A stretch of DNA of 64,000 nucleotides. Source: Todiramphus chloris collaris. Taxonomy: Eukaryota; Chordata; Aves; Coraciiformes; Alcedinidae. Position 1 is the stretch's first letter. Each line of letters begins with the position of its first letter. The stretch is taken from contig JANVCC010000077.1 in NCBI GenBank assembly GCA_025345505.1, positions 4,081,607 through 4,145,606 of the forward strand, read 5' to 3'. The notes below the pieces were generated by a model that saw only the letters and a program-made list of their open reading frames with translations, had not been told where the DNA came from and did not search any database. A program made the translations under genes and the position numbers. Below are positions 1 to 12,429 of the stretch, piece by piece.

Positions 1-39
1 CTCATCAGGGAAACTAAATACATTATAAACATTAATTTC

Positions 40-190
40 AGTCACATGCCCTCATCTGTGAAATGTGTAATTATTATCCCCATTTAGCACAAGTGGTAAA
101 ACTAAAGGAGAATGATTTGTTCAGGTCAAACAAGGTGTATGGCACAGAACAGAGTGCTCATAACTCCAACCCAGCACTCTAGCCAGAAAA
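40..190 (+). repeat. MIR/CORE-SINE-like relic
   Basis: The order of short blocks resembles the MIR consensus: a TTATTATCCCCATTT block, then a purine-rich stretch in place of the GAGGAAACTGAGG block, then GGTCAAACAAGG where MIR has AAGGTCACACAGC, then CAACCCAGCACTCT near the end. The copy is highly diverged, as expected for an ancient amniote SINE. Identification is by eye; a RepeatMasker run would settle it. Confidence 0.5.
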
Positions 191-1782
191 ACAGCTTTTC
201 TTCATATAAGCCACATAATTAAATTATTTTAGTCCACTATACAAATTACTAGAAGCCAATACAATGAAAGCAAGGCTACACTTTCTTCCTCAAGCCTAAA
301 TAACAAGTTTATCTTTTCACTTGCCCACCTTTAGTATTCTCATGAATATTCACATCAGAGTTTCTCCCAGAATGCTCTGGAGAAATAAAAAAAAAAAAGA
401 GTAACAACCTATTAAAAAAAAAGGTATCTAATGACCTACTACAACTTGGAGTCATTTGTTGGCTGCAGTTATTAACTGCTTACACACAGCCTCAAAGGTA
501 AGAAAGGAAGTCTGTGGACTGAGTCCAAAGCTAGCAACCAGGTTCTGATGATAAAGAGATCTGTCCAAAGTAAGTAGGTTTGAATTGGCAACTTGACAGA
601 AGCTTAAGCGATTCACTTACTTTACATGCATATTTGTGTGTTTTTTCTTTTTTTTTTTTGAGGGGGGTAAATTACAAACAATTCTAAAGTCCTTACTACA
701 GGAATGGAAGCAGTTTGTTAGGTGATTTCATCAGCAATATAAACCTGCAGCTAATTTTTTCTTTCTGTACTGTGGGGTTACAGGAAATAATGTTGCTGAT
801 AGGTTAATTCCATAGGAGAATTAACATCCATAAAAAAAGCCAAATGAGAGGTCCGCAGCAGAGCACACCCCAGCAGAGGTGTGCCACACTTTGGTTCTGC
901 CTCCACCGCCTCAATTGGAGAGATGAGAGTGCTTTGCAAGAACAAATCAGACCATGCCTCTGAAACCCCTTGCTCCCTTCAGGATGGTGCTTCTCTTCAG
1001 CTTGTCTCAGCTCCCTCATTGGTTAAAGCAGAAGGGACTACACTTTGTTTTATAGCTCTGGGTGGTAACAGGACAAAAATTGCCTTGAAGTGTCTCTGAA
1101 ATCACTAGTGGAAGGCAGAGCCTGCAGTACTGATGGGACTCTACCACCAAGTTTTTCCATCAGCCTCAGAAGCATCACTTCATACTCCTGTATCACTGCT
1201 GCTCCTCTCGATTTTGGCCTGTTCTTTCTACTTTCCTTTTTATATACACACATCTCTAGAGAGAAATTCCTTCTGTTCAGGTCTTCCCAGAGGTCACTGC
1301 ACTATTTCATAGCTGAGCTGCAGATCACTCATTACCTCAGCAACACTGTCAGACATACCTGAGGAATGTGTGGTCATGGCATCTTGTCTCATCAGTCCCT
1401 CACTAATGCCTTCACATGTAGGGCCATTTCTTATTTACAATATACCCTTCACACCTTTAAATTTAAATCAATGTAAGTAGAAATCAGGCATTTTTCACAG
1501 CAATCCATGTAATTCAGCTTGGCAGCATGAAATTGTCGGTAGATAAGCAATATTAGCTTTGTATGACAAGGATCTCCTGGGAACTTGTTCTATGAGAGGA
1601 CTTCAGGTGCTGCAGTAATAAACCATTATGCTCCACCCCTAAGCAACTGTATTACAACCTTTTCAAAGGACAGCTGAAAACTGGAAAAGTGGCTCAATCC
1701 TGATTTGTTAGTGCAAACATCAAGGGTATGCAAGACCTTAAATTATCATCTCATCCTCCAGCAGGAAATCCTATACTACATT
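181..1782. other. Unique intronic DNA, no gene seen
   Basis: Short A and T runs (about 386-397, 640-659) but no recognisable transposon or exon. Open frames here are short and unconvincing. At 1357-1361 the minus strand reads a pyrimidine-leaning stretch ending CAG|GTATGT, a weak candidate recursive-splice site. Confidence 0.6.
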
Positions 1783-1818
1783 AACTCTTTCAGTAGGTGT
1801 CATAGTGATGGTACCCTT
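1783..1818. repeat. 36-bp motif, copy 1 of 2
   Basis: This segment, beginning AACTCTTTCAGTAGGTGTCA and ending GGTACCCTT, recurs at 5367-5402 with one mismatch (A here, C there). Similarity stops abruptly at both ends. It lies about 20 bp outside the 3' end of the CR1 copy at 1840. I do not recognise the family. Confidence 0.75.
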
Positions 1819-1839
1819 GTTGCCTACTGTCAGACATCG

Positions 1840-2240
1840 CAGAATCATAAAATGGTAGGGGTTGGAAGGCACCTCTGGAGATCATGGAGTCCAACCCCCC
1901 TGCCAGAGCAGGATCACCCAGGGCAGGCCACACAGGAACAGATCCAGGCAGGTCTTGAAAGTCTCTAGAGAAAGAGACTCCACAGCCTCTCTGGTCAGCC
2001 TGTTCCAGGGCTCGGTCACTCTCACAGTGAAGAAGTTTCCTCATATTGAGGTGGAACTTCCTGTGTCTCACCTTGCTCTCATTACCTCTCATCCTATCAC
2101 AGGGCATAACTGAAAAGACGCTGGCTCCTTCTACTTGACACCCACTCTTGAGATATCTGTAACCATTAATAAGATACCCTCTCAGTCTTGTCTTTTCCAG
2201 GCTAAACAGTTCCAGGGCTCTCAGATTATCTGTGGACCAC
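1840..2240 (-). mobile_element. CR1 LINE, 3' fragment
   Basis: The 3' end lies at the left (AGAATCATAAAATGG, the degenerate CR1 terminal ATTCTATG-like octamer, followed by GGGTTGGAAGG). Rightwards come the standard CR1 blocks read in antisense: TCCAACCCCCCTGCCAGAGC, CACCCAGGGCAGGCCACAC, GATCCAGGCAGGTCTTGAA, CAGCCTGTTCCAGGGCTC and TTTTCCAGGCTAAACAGTTC. It is strongly 5'-truncated, as most CR1 copies are, with no intact reverse-transcriptase frame. Transcribed in the same direction as SORCS1. The copy is only moderately diverged. Confidence 0.92.
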
Positions 2241-5200
2241 CATCAGGGAGGTTTTCATTAGCATGGCTTTTTCTGCCTACTAATACCACTCCCAATAAGA
2301 TCAGTGCTCCTAACCTTTGATGCAAATTATCCCCCTTGTGTTTATTTACATTTCAGTTCCTTCTACTGTTGGAGCAACCTTGCCTTGCTGTTTTCAGGAC
2401 AGTTGCCCATGCTGGGTTGCTGTGTATTAGCTTACTAGTGGTGACTAACACCTTCTGGTGACCTACTTGTTTACTAGAATCTAACATCTGTTCACTCTGA
2501 ACACACACGCTATTGAGTTTAGATAGGGAGCGTGTTGCAGGACTCCACCTCTGCCTGAAGCCTCCAGAAGTGTGAGACAGAGACCTGTTCTCCTTCTCCT
2601 ATCATGTCTTCCAAAGGCTGTCCAAAAAACCCAACACATTCCTTCAAAGTTATCTGCTGACAGACCCTAGCAAACAGGTACAATAGTCACAGACTGCTGG
2701 GTTGTTTCTCCTTTGTCTATCATGCCTGCAGACCAAACTCAACTTTTGACACGCTGACCATGGCTTTGGGAAAGGGGTCTTCAAAATTTCCAAAAACACC
2801 TAGAATGTTCTTTTAAGGAAATCTTTGGCAAATCTCGAATAGAACAGTCTTCCTGACTAAAAAAGGTCTGTCCATCAAGGAAGAACTGCCCTAAGCATCC
2901 AGTCACTAGCAGATGGTGGCCTTCAACGAAGTGCCTTATGTGAATCCAGAAAATTAATTCTTGCAAGTTTTAAATGCATCATTGACACAGACAACCAAGT
3001 TGGGAAGGATTTATGTTTCTGATGTTGGCCAAGTCACTGGGCCCAACAGCCATTACCTACATAATTAATTTCGGTACTACTTTTACATCCATTAGGGAGG
3101 AAAATAGGCTACTCTTTTCATGCAGTGCACTGCTTTGCCATTTGTTATGGGTTTTAATCACAAAGATAATAGATGTCATAACATTAATAGCAAGAAAGAT
3201 GTGTTAGGCAGGAGGTTACTTAAATATCCCCAGTGTTTGTCAAAGACTGGCACAAAACTAAGCAAAAAAGACACCAGTGCGTAAAATAAGTGTTTAAAAA
3301 AAAACCCCTAAGTTTTCTGCTTGCACTGCAGTCTTAAGAAGTGGGATAGGAATTTCAGACCCTATTCAAGACAGCATCAGAATAGTCAGGACAAACAATG
3401 ACAGTCTTCACATTATAGGGCAAGACAAGCAGCTTGTACCAGCTACAGGAAAGGCTGCCTGAACATAAACTTTAGCCAGAAGAGAGTGAAGCTGTTGTAC
3501 AGTAGAGAGAGTCAACTTCACCATCAGACTACAATCTACATGACAGGTTTTTTATTTTTCCTTCACTTGCTCTGTGAGACAAAGAACATTTTTGCACTTA
3601 ATGTTTCATCCCATCTAAGGCTGGGCTATTAACCAGGGTGGTTTCCCAGGAAAAGGACAAAGCACACACATTAAAAAATAATTCATTTTTCCTACTGCTG
3701 ACTTCAGTGCAATCCAAAGAATAAATAAAAACCCATCCTACACAGGAATCCTTTTCTTAAAGACAGATATGCTTGACTTTTGATCTGCAAAGTTACATGT
3801 ATAGCTGCCTAGAAAATTTAGTACGTGTATATGTATAAAAACATTTATATAAATACATACTTGTATATGTGAAAAGGAATCTTGTTAAATCAGTGTGAAA
3901 CTCAGTGACATTCCTTCTCATTTTTTAATGTATTTTACTGAGGCAGAAGTTTTGTGGGTAACAGTTATTTGCCCACCTGAAATAAATTTTTCCCCTCATA
4001 TTCAAGTATCACTTGCTTGCTTTTAAATATAGAGCTTTTGCATAGGGTTTTATAACAATCTGGTGAAACTTAAACTTGAGAAACCTTAGAAGTTGTCAGA
4101 TCAATGACATTCTTGGTGGAAAAATTCAGAATGTTAATACTTCTTTCCAGATTTACTTGGAAGTCTGCTACTTTTTTTTTTAATTAGTCATATTGCAGTA
4201 GATTGCCATTAGTTATGGAATCTCCTAAAAGCTGACAGAAAAAGCCTTGCAAATTTACTACTGATACTACACATAGGTTCAAAGAAGTCTTCCAAAATTT
4301 GACATTCATACTCCATATATTATGAAGCTGAGTAAAACTCAAGATATGACATGCTACCTTTACGAGGATGCTATACCTGAAAACAGGAACTATTCATTTG
4401 AGAAAACATTTGTTAACTTCAGTTAAATCTAGCAAAGGAAAAGGGATGTTAGAAGTGAATTTTCTGCAGGATCTAAAGAAGAGAAAGAGAGAGACTCTGC
4501 CAAACTCTGTTTATGAAAAATAAGTGGTTCACAGTCATTATGAGGCATTAAAAATCCAAAGAATGACTTCAGTGCTTTCATAAAGATCTGATTCAAGCAC
4601 ATTCAGTGGAAACACAGATTTTTATTTTTTTTTTAACTGCTGCTTGTGCCACCGTGACTATACAGGTAACTGCAGAGGAATGGGCTAAGGCTGTGCTCTA
4701 ACCCAAAAGGGATCTGCCTAAAGTCTTCCACATTTTTGCTATTGGCACAGAAATATTAAGGACTGAGCCACTGTCCTACAGGCACTCTAAAAATAAGAGT
4801 AAAGAAACACAAACAAATCAAGCATGGGATATAGATCACTGCTCCAAAGCAAATATTCACAGCTGGAGTCACTGCTAAATTCTCACTCCTAGAGTCCTTA
4901 ACACCTGGATCAACTCGGTAGATCTTTCAGACCACCATCAGGAATGGTCACGGCCATTTTTATTGTGATTTAATTGTAACACACTCAGGATTTCAATAAA
5001 TCATGCATAAGCCTGAGCTGATGTGAAATACCAAAATGCATCAATGTCTGGTGCAATGACCAGGTAAGGTCAATAGAAGGAACAGGAGGTAACATAGATC
5101 ACCCATCATGAACCATGCTGAGAACCTTTCATTGCTTCCAGATTACCTGCACCATAGTGGTCTTAGACATATTAAGAAAAGATCAGAGGGATGATGAACA

Positions 5201-5366
5201 CTCAGGTATCCTCTTCATTCTTCTGTTCAAGCATTTTCTCAAATATTTTATTACAGCAGTTATCAAGACAGCATTCTCTGATGCCCTGACTCTTCAGTAT
5301 ATGATTCCTGTAAATATGGCTTTCAACAATAAACATGCTAGTACCAACAAGACCAGTTGTGTAAGC
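2241..5366. other. Unique intronic DNA, no gene seen
   Basis: AT-rich sequence with small poly-T runs near 4172 and 4620 and a TA/GT-rich patch around 3822-3871. No transposon recognised beyond the CR1 on the left. No coding frame of note. Confidence 0.55.
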
Positions 5367-5402
5367 AACTCTTTCAGTAGGTGTCATAGTGCTGGTACCC
5401 TT
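5367..5402. repeat. 36-bp motif, copy 2 of 2
   Basis: Same 36-bp block as at 1783-1818, in the same orientation with one mismatch. Flanks on both sides differ from those of copy 1, and there is no CR1 beside this copy. Family unknown. Confidence 0.75.
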
Positions 5403-6640
5403 ATAGACCAATAAACTCACCAGCAGCAGGTCACATTTCTTTAAAATATTAAAATAGCAATGCTGCAAGTACTACAACCTCAAAGAGGATGTGAAAGTAC
5501 CAGCAGACTGCATTTAAACTGGAAAAGGAAAGAAAGTGACTTGTGTTTGCCCTTATTACTGTGCAGAAAAACAATATAATCAGTAAAGCACATTCAAAGC
5601 CACTGCATTTTATCATCTTGGGCTTCATTTTTGCAGCCAAAGAAGAATTTATGCTGATTGATTGAAAGCATTACCTAGAGTTTGTGCTATGCTTTACTCA
5701 TTTATTTGCCAAGGAAGGAGGCTCAGCGCTTATTAGGTATTTATTGCATTGGCCAGTTTTACCGAGGCTTTTGAAATGCTATAAAACAGGATAATCAGGT
5801 GAGCAACATCTATATTCATGTTTACAAAGGTTATAAACAAATTGATCAACTCCAAGGAAGCTTTCAATAGAGGAGGTTCTCTTAAGCACTGGACTGCAGT
5901 GCTTAAGAGAAGCTGAGGCTCTTCTACACACTACCTTCTTAGATCTATTAAGTGAGAACTTCCCTGGGGGCAGGGGAAAGCTGCTGCTTAGCAAGTTTGG
6001 GTTTTCCCACAGAGTGTTGAAAACTTGCAGTAGCAAGATTCCAGTACAGTGCAATGTAACTGGTACATCTCTGTAACCTGCAGACAAGAGAACAAATTCA
6101 GTTTTATACTGATGATATGGTAGCAGAAATTATCTCTACAGCCATTGAACATGAACAGATCAAGGCTAATGAATTGCACATCTGCAAGCGTGACCAGGTT
6201 CAGCCATGTTAGAGCATTCAGAATCAGGCCCACTGGGAACGTTGCCATAAGAGCATTGTGCAACTGCAAACCCAGGACAGAGCAAAGGCACCATATTTGC
6301 CACACTCCCAGCCTGGACTAGAATTGTCAGAGGAGGTATGGATGGAGCATTACTTCATTTTGTGTACCCTTCCAGTACTCTGCGGTATAGGGACAGCCAG
6401 CAGAATACAAAATAATAATAAAAAAAATAATAATAGGGCAGCACTTTTTCATCTAACACTGAACCAAAGCCATCTTATGTTGTGCTCCAGGAATTCTTAC
6501 CTTTCAGATCAGATGTAAAGCAAAGGTCCTAACCCCAAGAATCACTAAAGATCCATCCCGCTGCATCTTTTAATTAATGTTAATCCCAGGGTGCTGGCCA
6601 CATTCTCTTTGAGGTAATTACTATTTGACTCTGCAAATTC
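5403..6640. other. Unique intronic DNA with a hairpin and an (AAT)n tract
   Basis: No gene seen. It contains the perfect inverted repeat at 5877-5911 (listed separately) and a short AAT-rich microsatellite at about 6409-6435. The remainder is unremarkable AT-rich sequence. Confidence 0.55.
5877..5911. repeat. Perfect 15-bp inverted repeat (hairpin)
   Basis: TTCTCTTAAGCACTG at 5877-5891 and its exact reverse complement at 5897-5911 are separated by a 5-nt loop (GACTG). RNA from either strand could form a 15-bp stem. Outside the arms only scattered pairs continue, so it is shorter than a typical pre-miRNA stem. No T-run terminator context; function unknown. Confidence 0.85.
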
Positions 6641-7330
6641 ATAGAAATATAGAATGGTTTGGGTTGGAAAGGGCCTTTAAAGGTCATAGTCCAATTCCCC
6701 CTGCAGTGAGCAGTGACATCTTCAATTAGATCACATTGCTCAGAGCCCCATCCAAACTGACCTTGAATGGTTCCAGGAATGGGGCATCTACCACTTCTCT
6801 GGGCAACCTGTGCCAGTGTTCCACCAGCTTCGTTAAAATATTTCTTCCTTATATCTAGTCTAAATCTCCCCTCTTTTAGTTTAAAACCATCACCCCTTGT
6901 CCTGTTGCAACAGGCCCTGCTAAAAAGCCTGCGTCCATCTTTCTTATAGGCCCACTTTAAGTACTGAAAGGCCATAATAAGGTCTCCCTGGCACCTTCTC
7001 TTCTCCAGGCAGAACAACCCCAAGTCTCTCAGCCTTTCCTCCCAGGAGAGGCGATTCGGCTCAGTCATCATTTTTGTGTCCCTCCTCTGAACACACTCCC
7101 AAAGGTCCATGTCTTTCCTGTGATAAGGACTCCAAGGCTGGACACAGTACTCCAGGTTAGGTCTCACCAGAGCAGAGGGGTAGAATAACCTCCCTCAAGT
7201 TGCTGGCCACGCTTCTTTTGATGTAGCCCAGGATACAGTTGGCCAGCATACCAAATTCGTCCCTGCGTACATCACCAGCATGTTTATCCCGTTCTTTCTC
7301 AAGGTTCTCTACTGCTTGTATCAGGACACT
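6641..7330 (-). mobile_element. CR1 LINE, 3' fragment with decayed reverse-transcriptase C-terminus
   Basis: Longest CR1 copy in the window, 3' end at left (ATAGAATGGTTTGGGTTGG). On the minus strand an open stretch encodes the conserved C-terminal part of CR1 ORF2: RPNLEYCVQPWSP, CVQRRDTKM, LSWEERLRDLGLF, LEKRRCQGDLI, NRTRGDGFKL and FRLDIRKKYF. Downstream, the expected HW-RLPREVV-like segment is present in another frame, so a frameshift lies near 6812-6835. The element lacks its 5' region, reverse-transcriptase core and endonuclease. Same orientation as SORCS1. Confidence 0.93.
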
Positions 7331-10078
7331 GTGTACTCCTAACAGCAGCACTGGACTACGTCATTTCAGCAGCCGATGGTGCAACAACACACGCAGAGTG
7401 GAGTGAACACCTAGACTCAATATCATCTTAGTGCTAGGAATTTCCTAAGTAAGTTGAAACACACATTATACAAAAATAAATAAGAATTTCCTCAAGCATG
7501 CGAAAACAAAACAACCAAATCCAATGTGTCTTTTATCAAACAGACCACAGAAGCAACCTTCTTGATAAGGACTGACTGGCAGATTGAGTGCACAGACATC
7601 AGACTCTGCATTGTGCAGGACTCTGGCAGGCACCAAACCCCCACTTCAAGACTTAGGGAGATAGTATATTTAAAACCTAGACTGACAGAGAGGAGATAGT
7701 AAGTGTAATTATTATATGTTCAGGAAAGTTGTTATTATTCACTATGGGTAAGCTTCATCTCTTGAAAATTAAATTAAACTTCAAGAATTTAAGTTGGTCA
7801 TCCTGACACTTTGTCTGGATAATGGCAAGAGAGGAACTTCTAGATGAAAAAAAATCATCCATTCTTACAAAAACATTTACGACATTTTCTGGCTCATACT
7901 TTGGAAGTTGTATCATCTCCTCTCTGCCCAGCAGGAGTTCAGGCACTACAGAAGAGGTGGTTTCATTTAGCAGGGTATTTGTTCAAAGCAAGTGTAGCAG
8001 AGAATGATCTCTCCATTCTCCAGAGCTGACAGCACAGTCCCTCCAACAAGCATGAGAGATGTGCAAAGTATTTAAAGAAACCTTTAGCCAGCTGCATACC
8101 ACACACTGAATGAAACAACATTCATTGTTTTGCAAAGTCTTGCAAAAGTACTTCACTCACAGAGCACGCAATCAATTGTACATGCTTGCAGATGATTTAA
8201 TCACCCACTTCTGTACCCTGAGCTTTCCAAGTTCTCCCTAGACGCTGATACTTGCCAGCTATTCATCTTCAAAGTTGTATCATTAAATACACAGGGTGGA
8301 ACGGCCTTTCCTTGACATTCTTGTTTAATGGCACAAGGTAATAACCATCAAGTTACTATATGAAATCCCAAAACATTGAAAGAAGAGAGGAGGCACAAGG
8401 GAAGAAGCCTACAAACTGTGACCTGTTAAAAGGATGCTGGCTTCTGTTCAGATTTCAATAATCTATAGACACAGGGGCTTCACCTTTTTACCATTTCAAG
8501 CTGGCACAGGTCAGAGAACCCATGTCCTTGTCCTTGGGTCACCAGGCTGCAGATGCCAAATACTTTTCAATTTCTGGGCAAGCAGCAGGTCTCTAATCTG
8601 CATGCTGCATACACAGATTGCTCAGTGCATAATAAAGTATCTTCTTTTTGCAACCTCATCTCTCCATTAGGTAAAGCATAGACAAATTTAAGGACCTATC
8701 ACAAGGTATTTTTTTTTTTCTCTCACTGCTGAGCTAGCATGGCTAATGTATCATCACTCACATTTTCCTCCTTCCCATCATATCTTGTCAGTCAAAGAAC
8801 TGCTGCTTAGTTCTTAGATTGTAGATTATGAACAAAGGCAACTTCAAACCATTTGACTTCTCCTTTCATCTCCAGCCAGCAGCAAACAACTCTAAACCAC
8901 AATAAAAAAACAGATGTTCATGCATTCAACAGAAATGATCAGAGTGTGTCACTGTCTTAATCCAAATATTAAAAATGCAACAATCAAAATGAGGTATTAA
9001 CAAGGGACAAAAGGACCTGGAGTACTCAGAAGCATTCTTACTACCCAGAAATTACTTTTAAGGTTATTGGGCTTTTTGAAAGTTTAGGAACAGATCATTA
9101 ATTTGACACAGAGCAGAGGCTTTTGTCCAAAGACACACTCCTGTGTTTTCTATGGTACTAATCTGGCTATAAAATTTGTCAAAATTTTATCAAAATTTAT
9201 CAAAACAAATTCTTCACTACATTCCAAAAGATTAAAAACATTCTACAGATTGAACACTGAATACAATTCAGTCAGTAAAGATATTCATGTTCATCAAAAA
9301 TCAAAGGCAGTAAATGAGGATGGGTAGAAAAACATCCCTTGTCTAATGGGAATTGTGTAGCTATCACTCCACCTAGAAGCACACACAATTTGAACACAAC
9401 ATGACAACTTTTCATCCGTTCCCATACACATTCCTGCTAATGGGGCTACAGGATTTGCAGCAGCAGTTGATGGTAATACCTTGGCATAGATTAAACTCGA
9501 CAGAGACAAATATATTCGTTCAGCTTCTGTCTCAAAGTCCAAAGAAGGACCAAAGATGCTGAAAATGAAGCAGGACAAAACTCTGCTACTGACTGTGCTC
9601 ACACCACCTCTCTATTTCCGCAGCAGTGGCATTAATCTCAGTAATCGTTTCTGGTTGATGCTGGTTATAAGGTCGCAGTCTGAGTCTCAGTGGGTACCTT
9701 GTTCTTTTTCTCATTTCCCTCCACCCTCATAAAATCATCAGTCCATGCAGGTCCCAGGCATGGTCTCCCAGTTCAGAAAGAAATTGAGCAAGGGAAACAG
9801 CAATTTCCAGGGGAGGGAAAAAATTCCTCATATCCCAACAAACTAGAACTAACATATCAGGGGTAAAACCCATGGCTAGACACTAGTAGCAACCAGTACC
9901 CCTATAATTTTAAGATTTTTAATATCTAAGATTTTAACTCTAAAAGGGAAAAAGCCCAAACAGTGCCAAGGGAAAAGGGAAAGAAAACCCACCCACAAGT
10001 TCACTGAAAGCAAATGAGTCTCAGTGCTTCTGCAGTGGAAAAGATTTTGGGAAGGCTACTGTGTTGATGGGTATACAC
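7331..10078. other. Unique intronic DNA, no gene seen
   Basis: No transposon or exon recognised. A poly-T run lies near 8707-8717. Open frames here are under about 105 codons, in conflicting frames, and match nothing I know. Confidence 0.55.
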
Positions 10079-10182
10079 CATCAGAGGTCAGAGACACTCT
10101 GTATGCATGTCATTACCTGCAACACNNNNNNNNNNCATCAGAGGTCAGAGACACTCTGTATGCATGTCATTACCTGCAACAC
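10079..10182. other. Assembly gap (10 N) flanked by a 47-bp perfect direct duplication
   Basis: Ten N at 10126-10135. The 47 bp before the gap (10079-10125, starting CATCAGAGGTCAGAGACACT) are repeated exactly after it (10136-10182). A fixed short N run between identical ends is what results when two overlapping contigs are joined without merging. The true sequence most likely has one copy and no gap. Confidence 0.92.
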
Positions 10183-12429
10183 CATTTCATTGCACCTGAC
10201 ATGTCTATAGTGAGGACCTCCAGCTGCCAATGTTTACTGAGCTGAAAAAGGTCAAAGAAATAAACCTGACCTTTTCACGTGAGCCTGCTGGGTAAACATG
10301 AGACATTACTAGGCTTGGAAATGGATTAAAGGGGGCAGGTGAAGGAAAGTTCTTATAAGAGCCTCTGTGGGTAAAATCCAGCCATGCCTCCTCTCCATCT
10401 AGTGAGATCACAATGGGCAGTTGGACTTGACCTTGTTGGCTTTCAGGGTAGGCGTTTTTGCCTTGTCACATCTGACAGCAAGAGGGTTCCTGTGCTAAAT
10501 TTTGGAAAGCTCTCCTGCTCAGTCCCCGAGGAAGGCAGATCTGAATTGGGCCTGCAGACATATCCCGTACCTTGCTGCTGTCACCACTCATGAGGCACAC
10601 AGGAACAGTAGCATTAGTTTTGGACTGGGTCCCTATATCCCCAGGGTCCTTTCTTTAGGCAGAAGGGAGCACTTAGCCTCTTAAAGTCAAGTACAGAGGC
10701 CACCATGGCTTTGCACAGCCAGGCTTTTGTAAGTGAGCTCTTCGCACATCCCAGCTCTTCAACCATCAGAATTACCCAGGCACTGTCTCTCCCTTCAGCA
10801 CTCAGCACCATGTTATCTCTTCTGTGTTTGATGCTACTCTACTTTCTTTAGAAAGCATCAATACAAAAGGACTAGAGCGAGTTGCATTTATCTAGATACA
10901 AAGAAAAAGCCAGATCCAACATAAGCATTTTGCCTCTCCAGCTTTCTACAGAAAACACCGAGCAACTCCAGAAAGCTCAAATTATCTAAAGGCAAGCTTG
11001 GGCCAACCCTGAGCATTTCTGAAGAATCCCAGCTCAACCGTTAACATCCACATTTTCAACAACTGAGCACCCACAGCATTAAAAACTGCATGCATCATGA
11101 TAGCAACTGCTGGGTGATGTCCTCCTTGGAAAATCCTGGCCATGGTTAGATATAGGGAAAAGAGCACAATGCCAGGAAAGCCTGGCTTCTGGATACAATA
11201 CAGTTTTGCACTGTGCTTTCAGAAGCTTTGCCACGTTGCTTCCAGATTGTGAAGGACACATGCAGGCTAGAATTAAGGTCCCTACACGAGCACAGGACCA
11301 CCAATAGCTGCTGTGAAGTGGCAGGTTCTATGTTGAGTAAACACAAGCCCTGCACTTTTGAAATCTTAGTAGGATTTTTAGGACAACTACCCAACTTGTT
11401 GTAGTCTTACCAGCACAAAGCAGGTATTTTGAAGCCAAAATAATCACAGACAGATGACAACAAAATGCAAGTTTCATAACTCCTACTTTTTTTTTTTTAA
11501 ATAGAGCAAAATACTGACTCAAAGTTTATTCGCTGTAACTGTACTGTTATTTAATATTATTTATTGTATTATAGTTCCTATTTTCTGTCACTTAACAACC
11601 TGCTGATGCAAATGACTGTAATGAACAAAAAAAAAAACAATCAGGAAGAAAAATACAGGCTGACTAATAACACATTTACCTTTACAACTGTCTTCCCATT
11701 TGAAGAGCACAGCCTTTCACAAGCCAGAGCAGTATTTCCTTTTGTGTGTATTTTTTATTTTACTTTTTTACTAGAACATTCAAGTGCATCTTTAATGTAT
11801 TATTCAAACAGAAGCAATGATTAATTAATCAAAACTCCGTTGTATAGGGAGAAGAAAACTGGGCTCTTGTGCAGCACTCGGCCAGATGCTCCAACTTAAA
11901 GGGAATCATAAGGGAGGATGTGTCAGCAATAGTGCTTAATTATGCAATAAAAAATGATGGGATTTCAGAGACAGCTTTTAGGTTTTTTAGCAGCATCTCT
12001 TTTCAGTACCTCTCTTCACCATATATAGGCTACATGCCTCCTTACATATCCTATCTATCAGACTTATTGCAGCAAAGGGTGCTTGTTCAAATCTCATGCA
12101 ATCTGGCTTGCATAGAACAACCAGCACCTGGATTCAAAACTGACCTAAAATAGGTTGCTTTAGATGACAAGTGTCCCTCCTGTGCCTCAGTACTTTTTAG
12201 GTAAGGAAGATGGACCCACATAACAGGCAAGGAATCAAATCTGAATTCAGGAGGGCTGATCTCCACTTTTGGCTTTGTTGAGCTATACCAGCCAGCTCAT
12301 TTCTTGGTGGTTTTCTTTCCTCTGTCATACCACATCTTTCTAAGATTGTGAATTTAAGACCTTGTGCACACAGACACACACAAAGTTTTAAAACCATATA
12401 AAACCACCCTAATGCTTTATCCTAATCCT
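10183..12429. other. Unique intronic DNA, no gene seen
   Basis: No exon seen. A possible scrap of CR1 3' end near 10400-10450 (GTTGGACTTGACCTTGTTGG) is too short to call. Poly-T at about 11489-11500 and poly-A at about 11628-11638. Confidence 0.5.

Noticed and set aside
10400..10450. Possible CR1 3' scrap (GTTGGACTTGACCTTGTTGG)
   Set aside because: Only about 25 bases resemble the CR1 3' end and the flanking blocks are missing.
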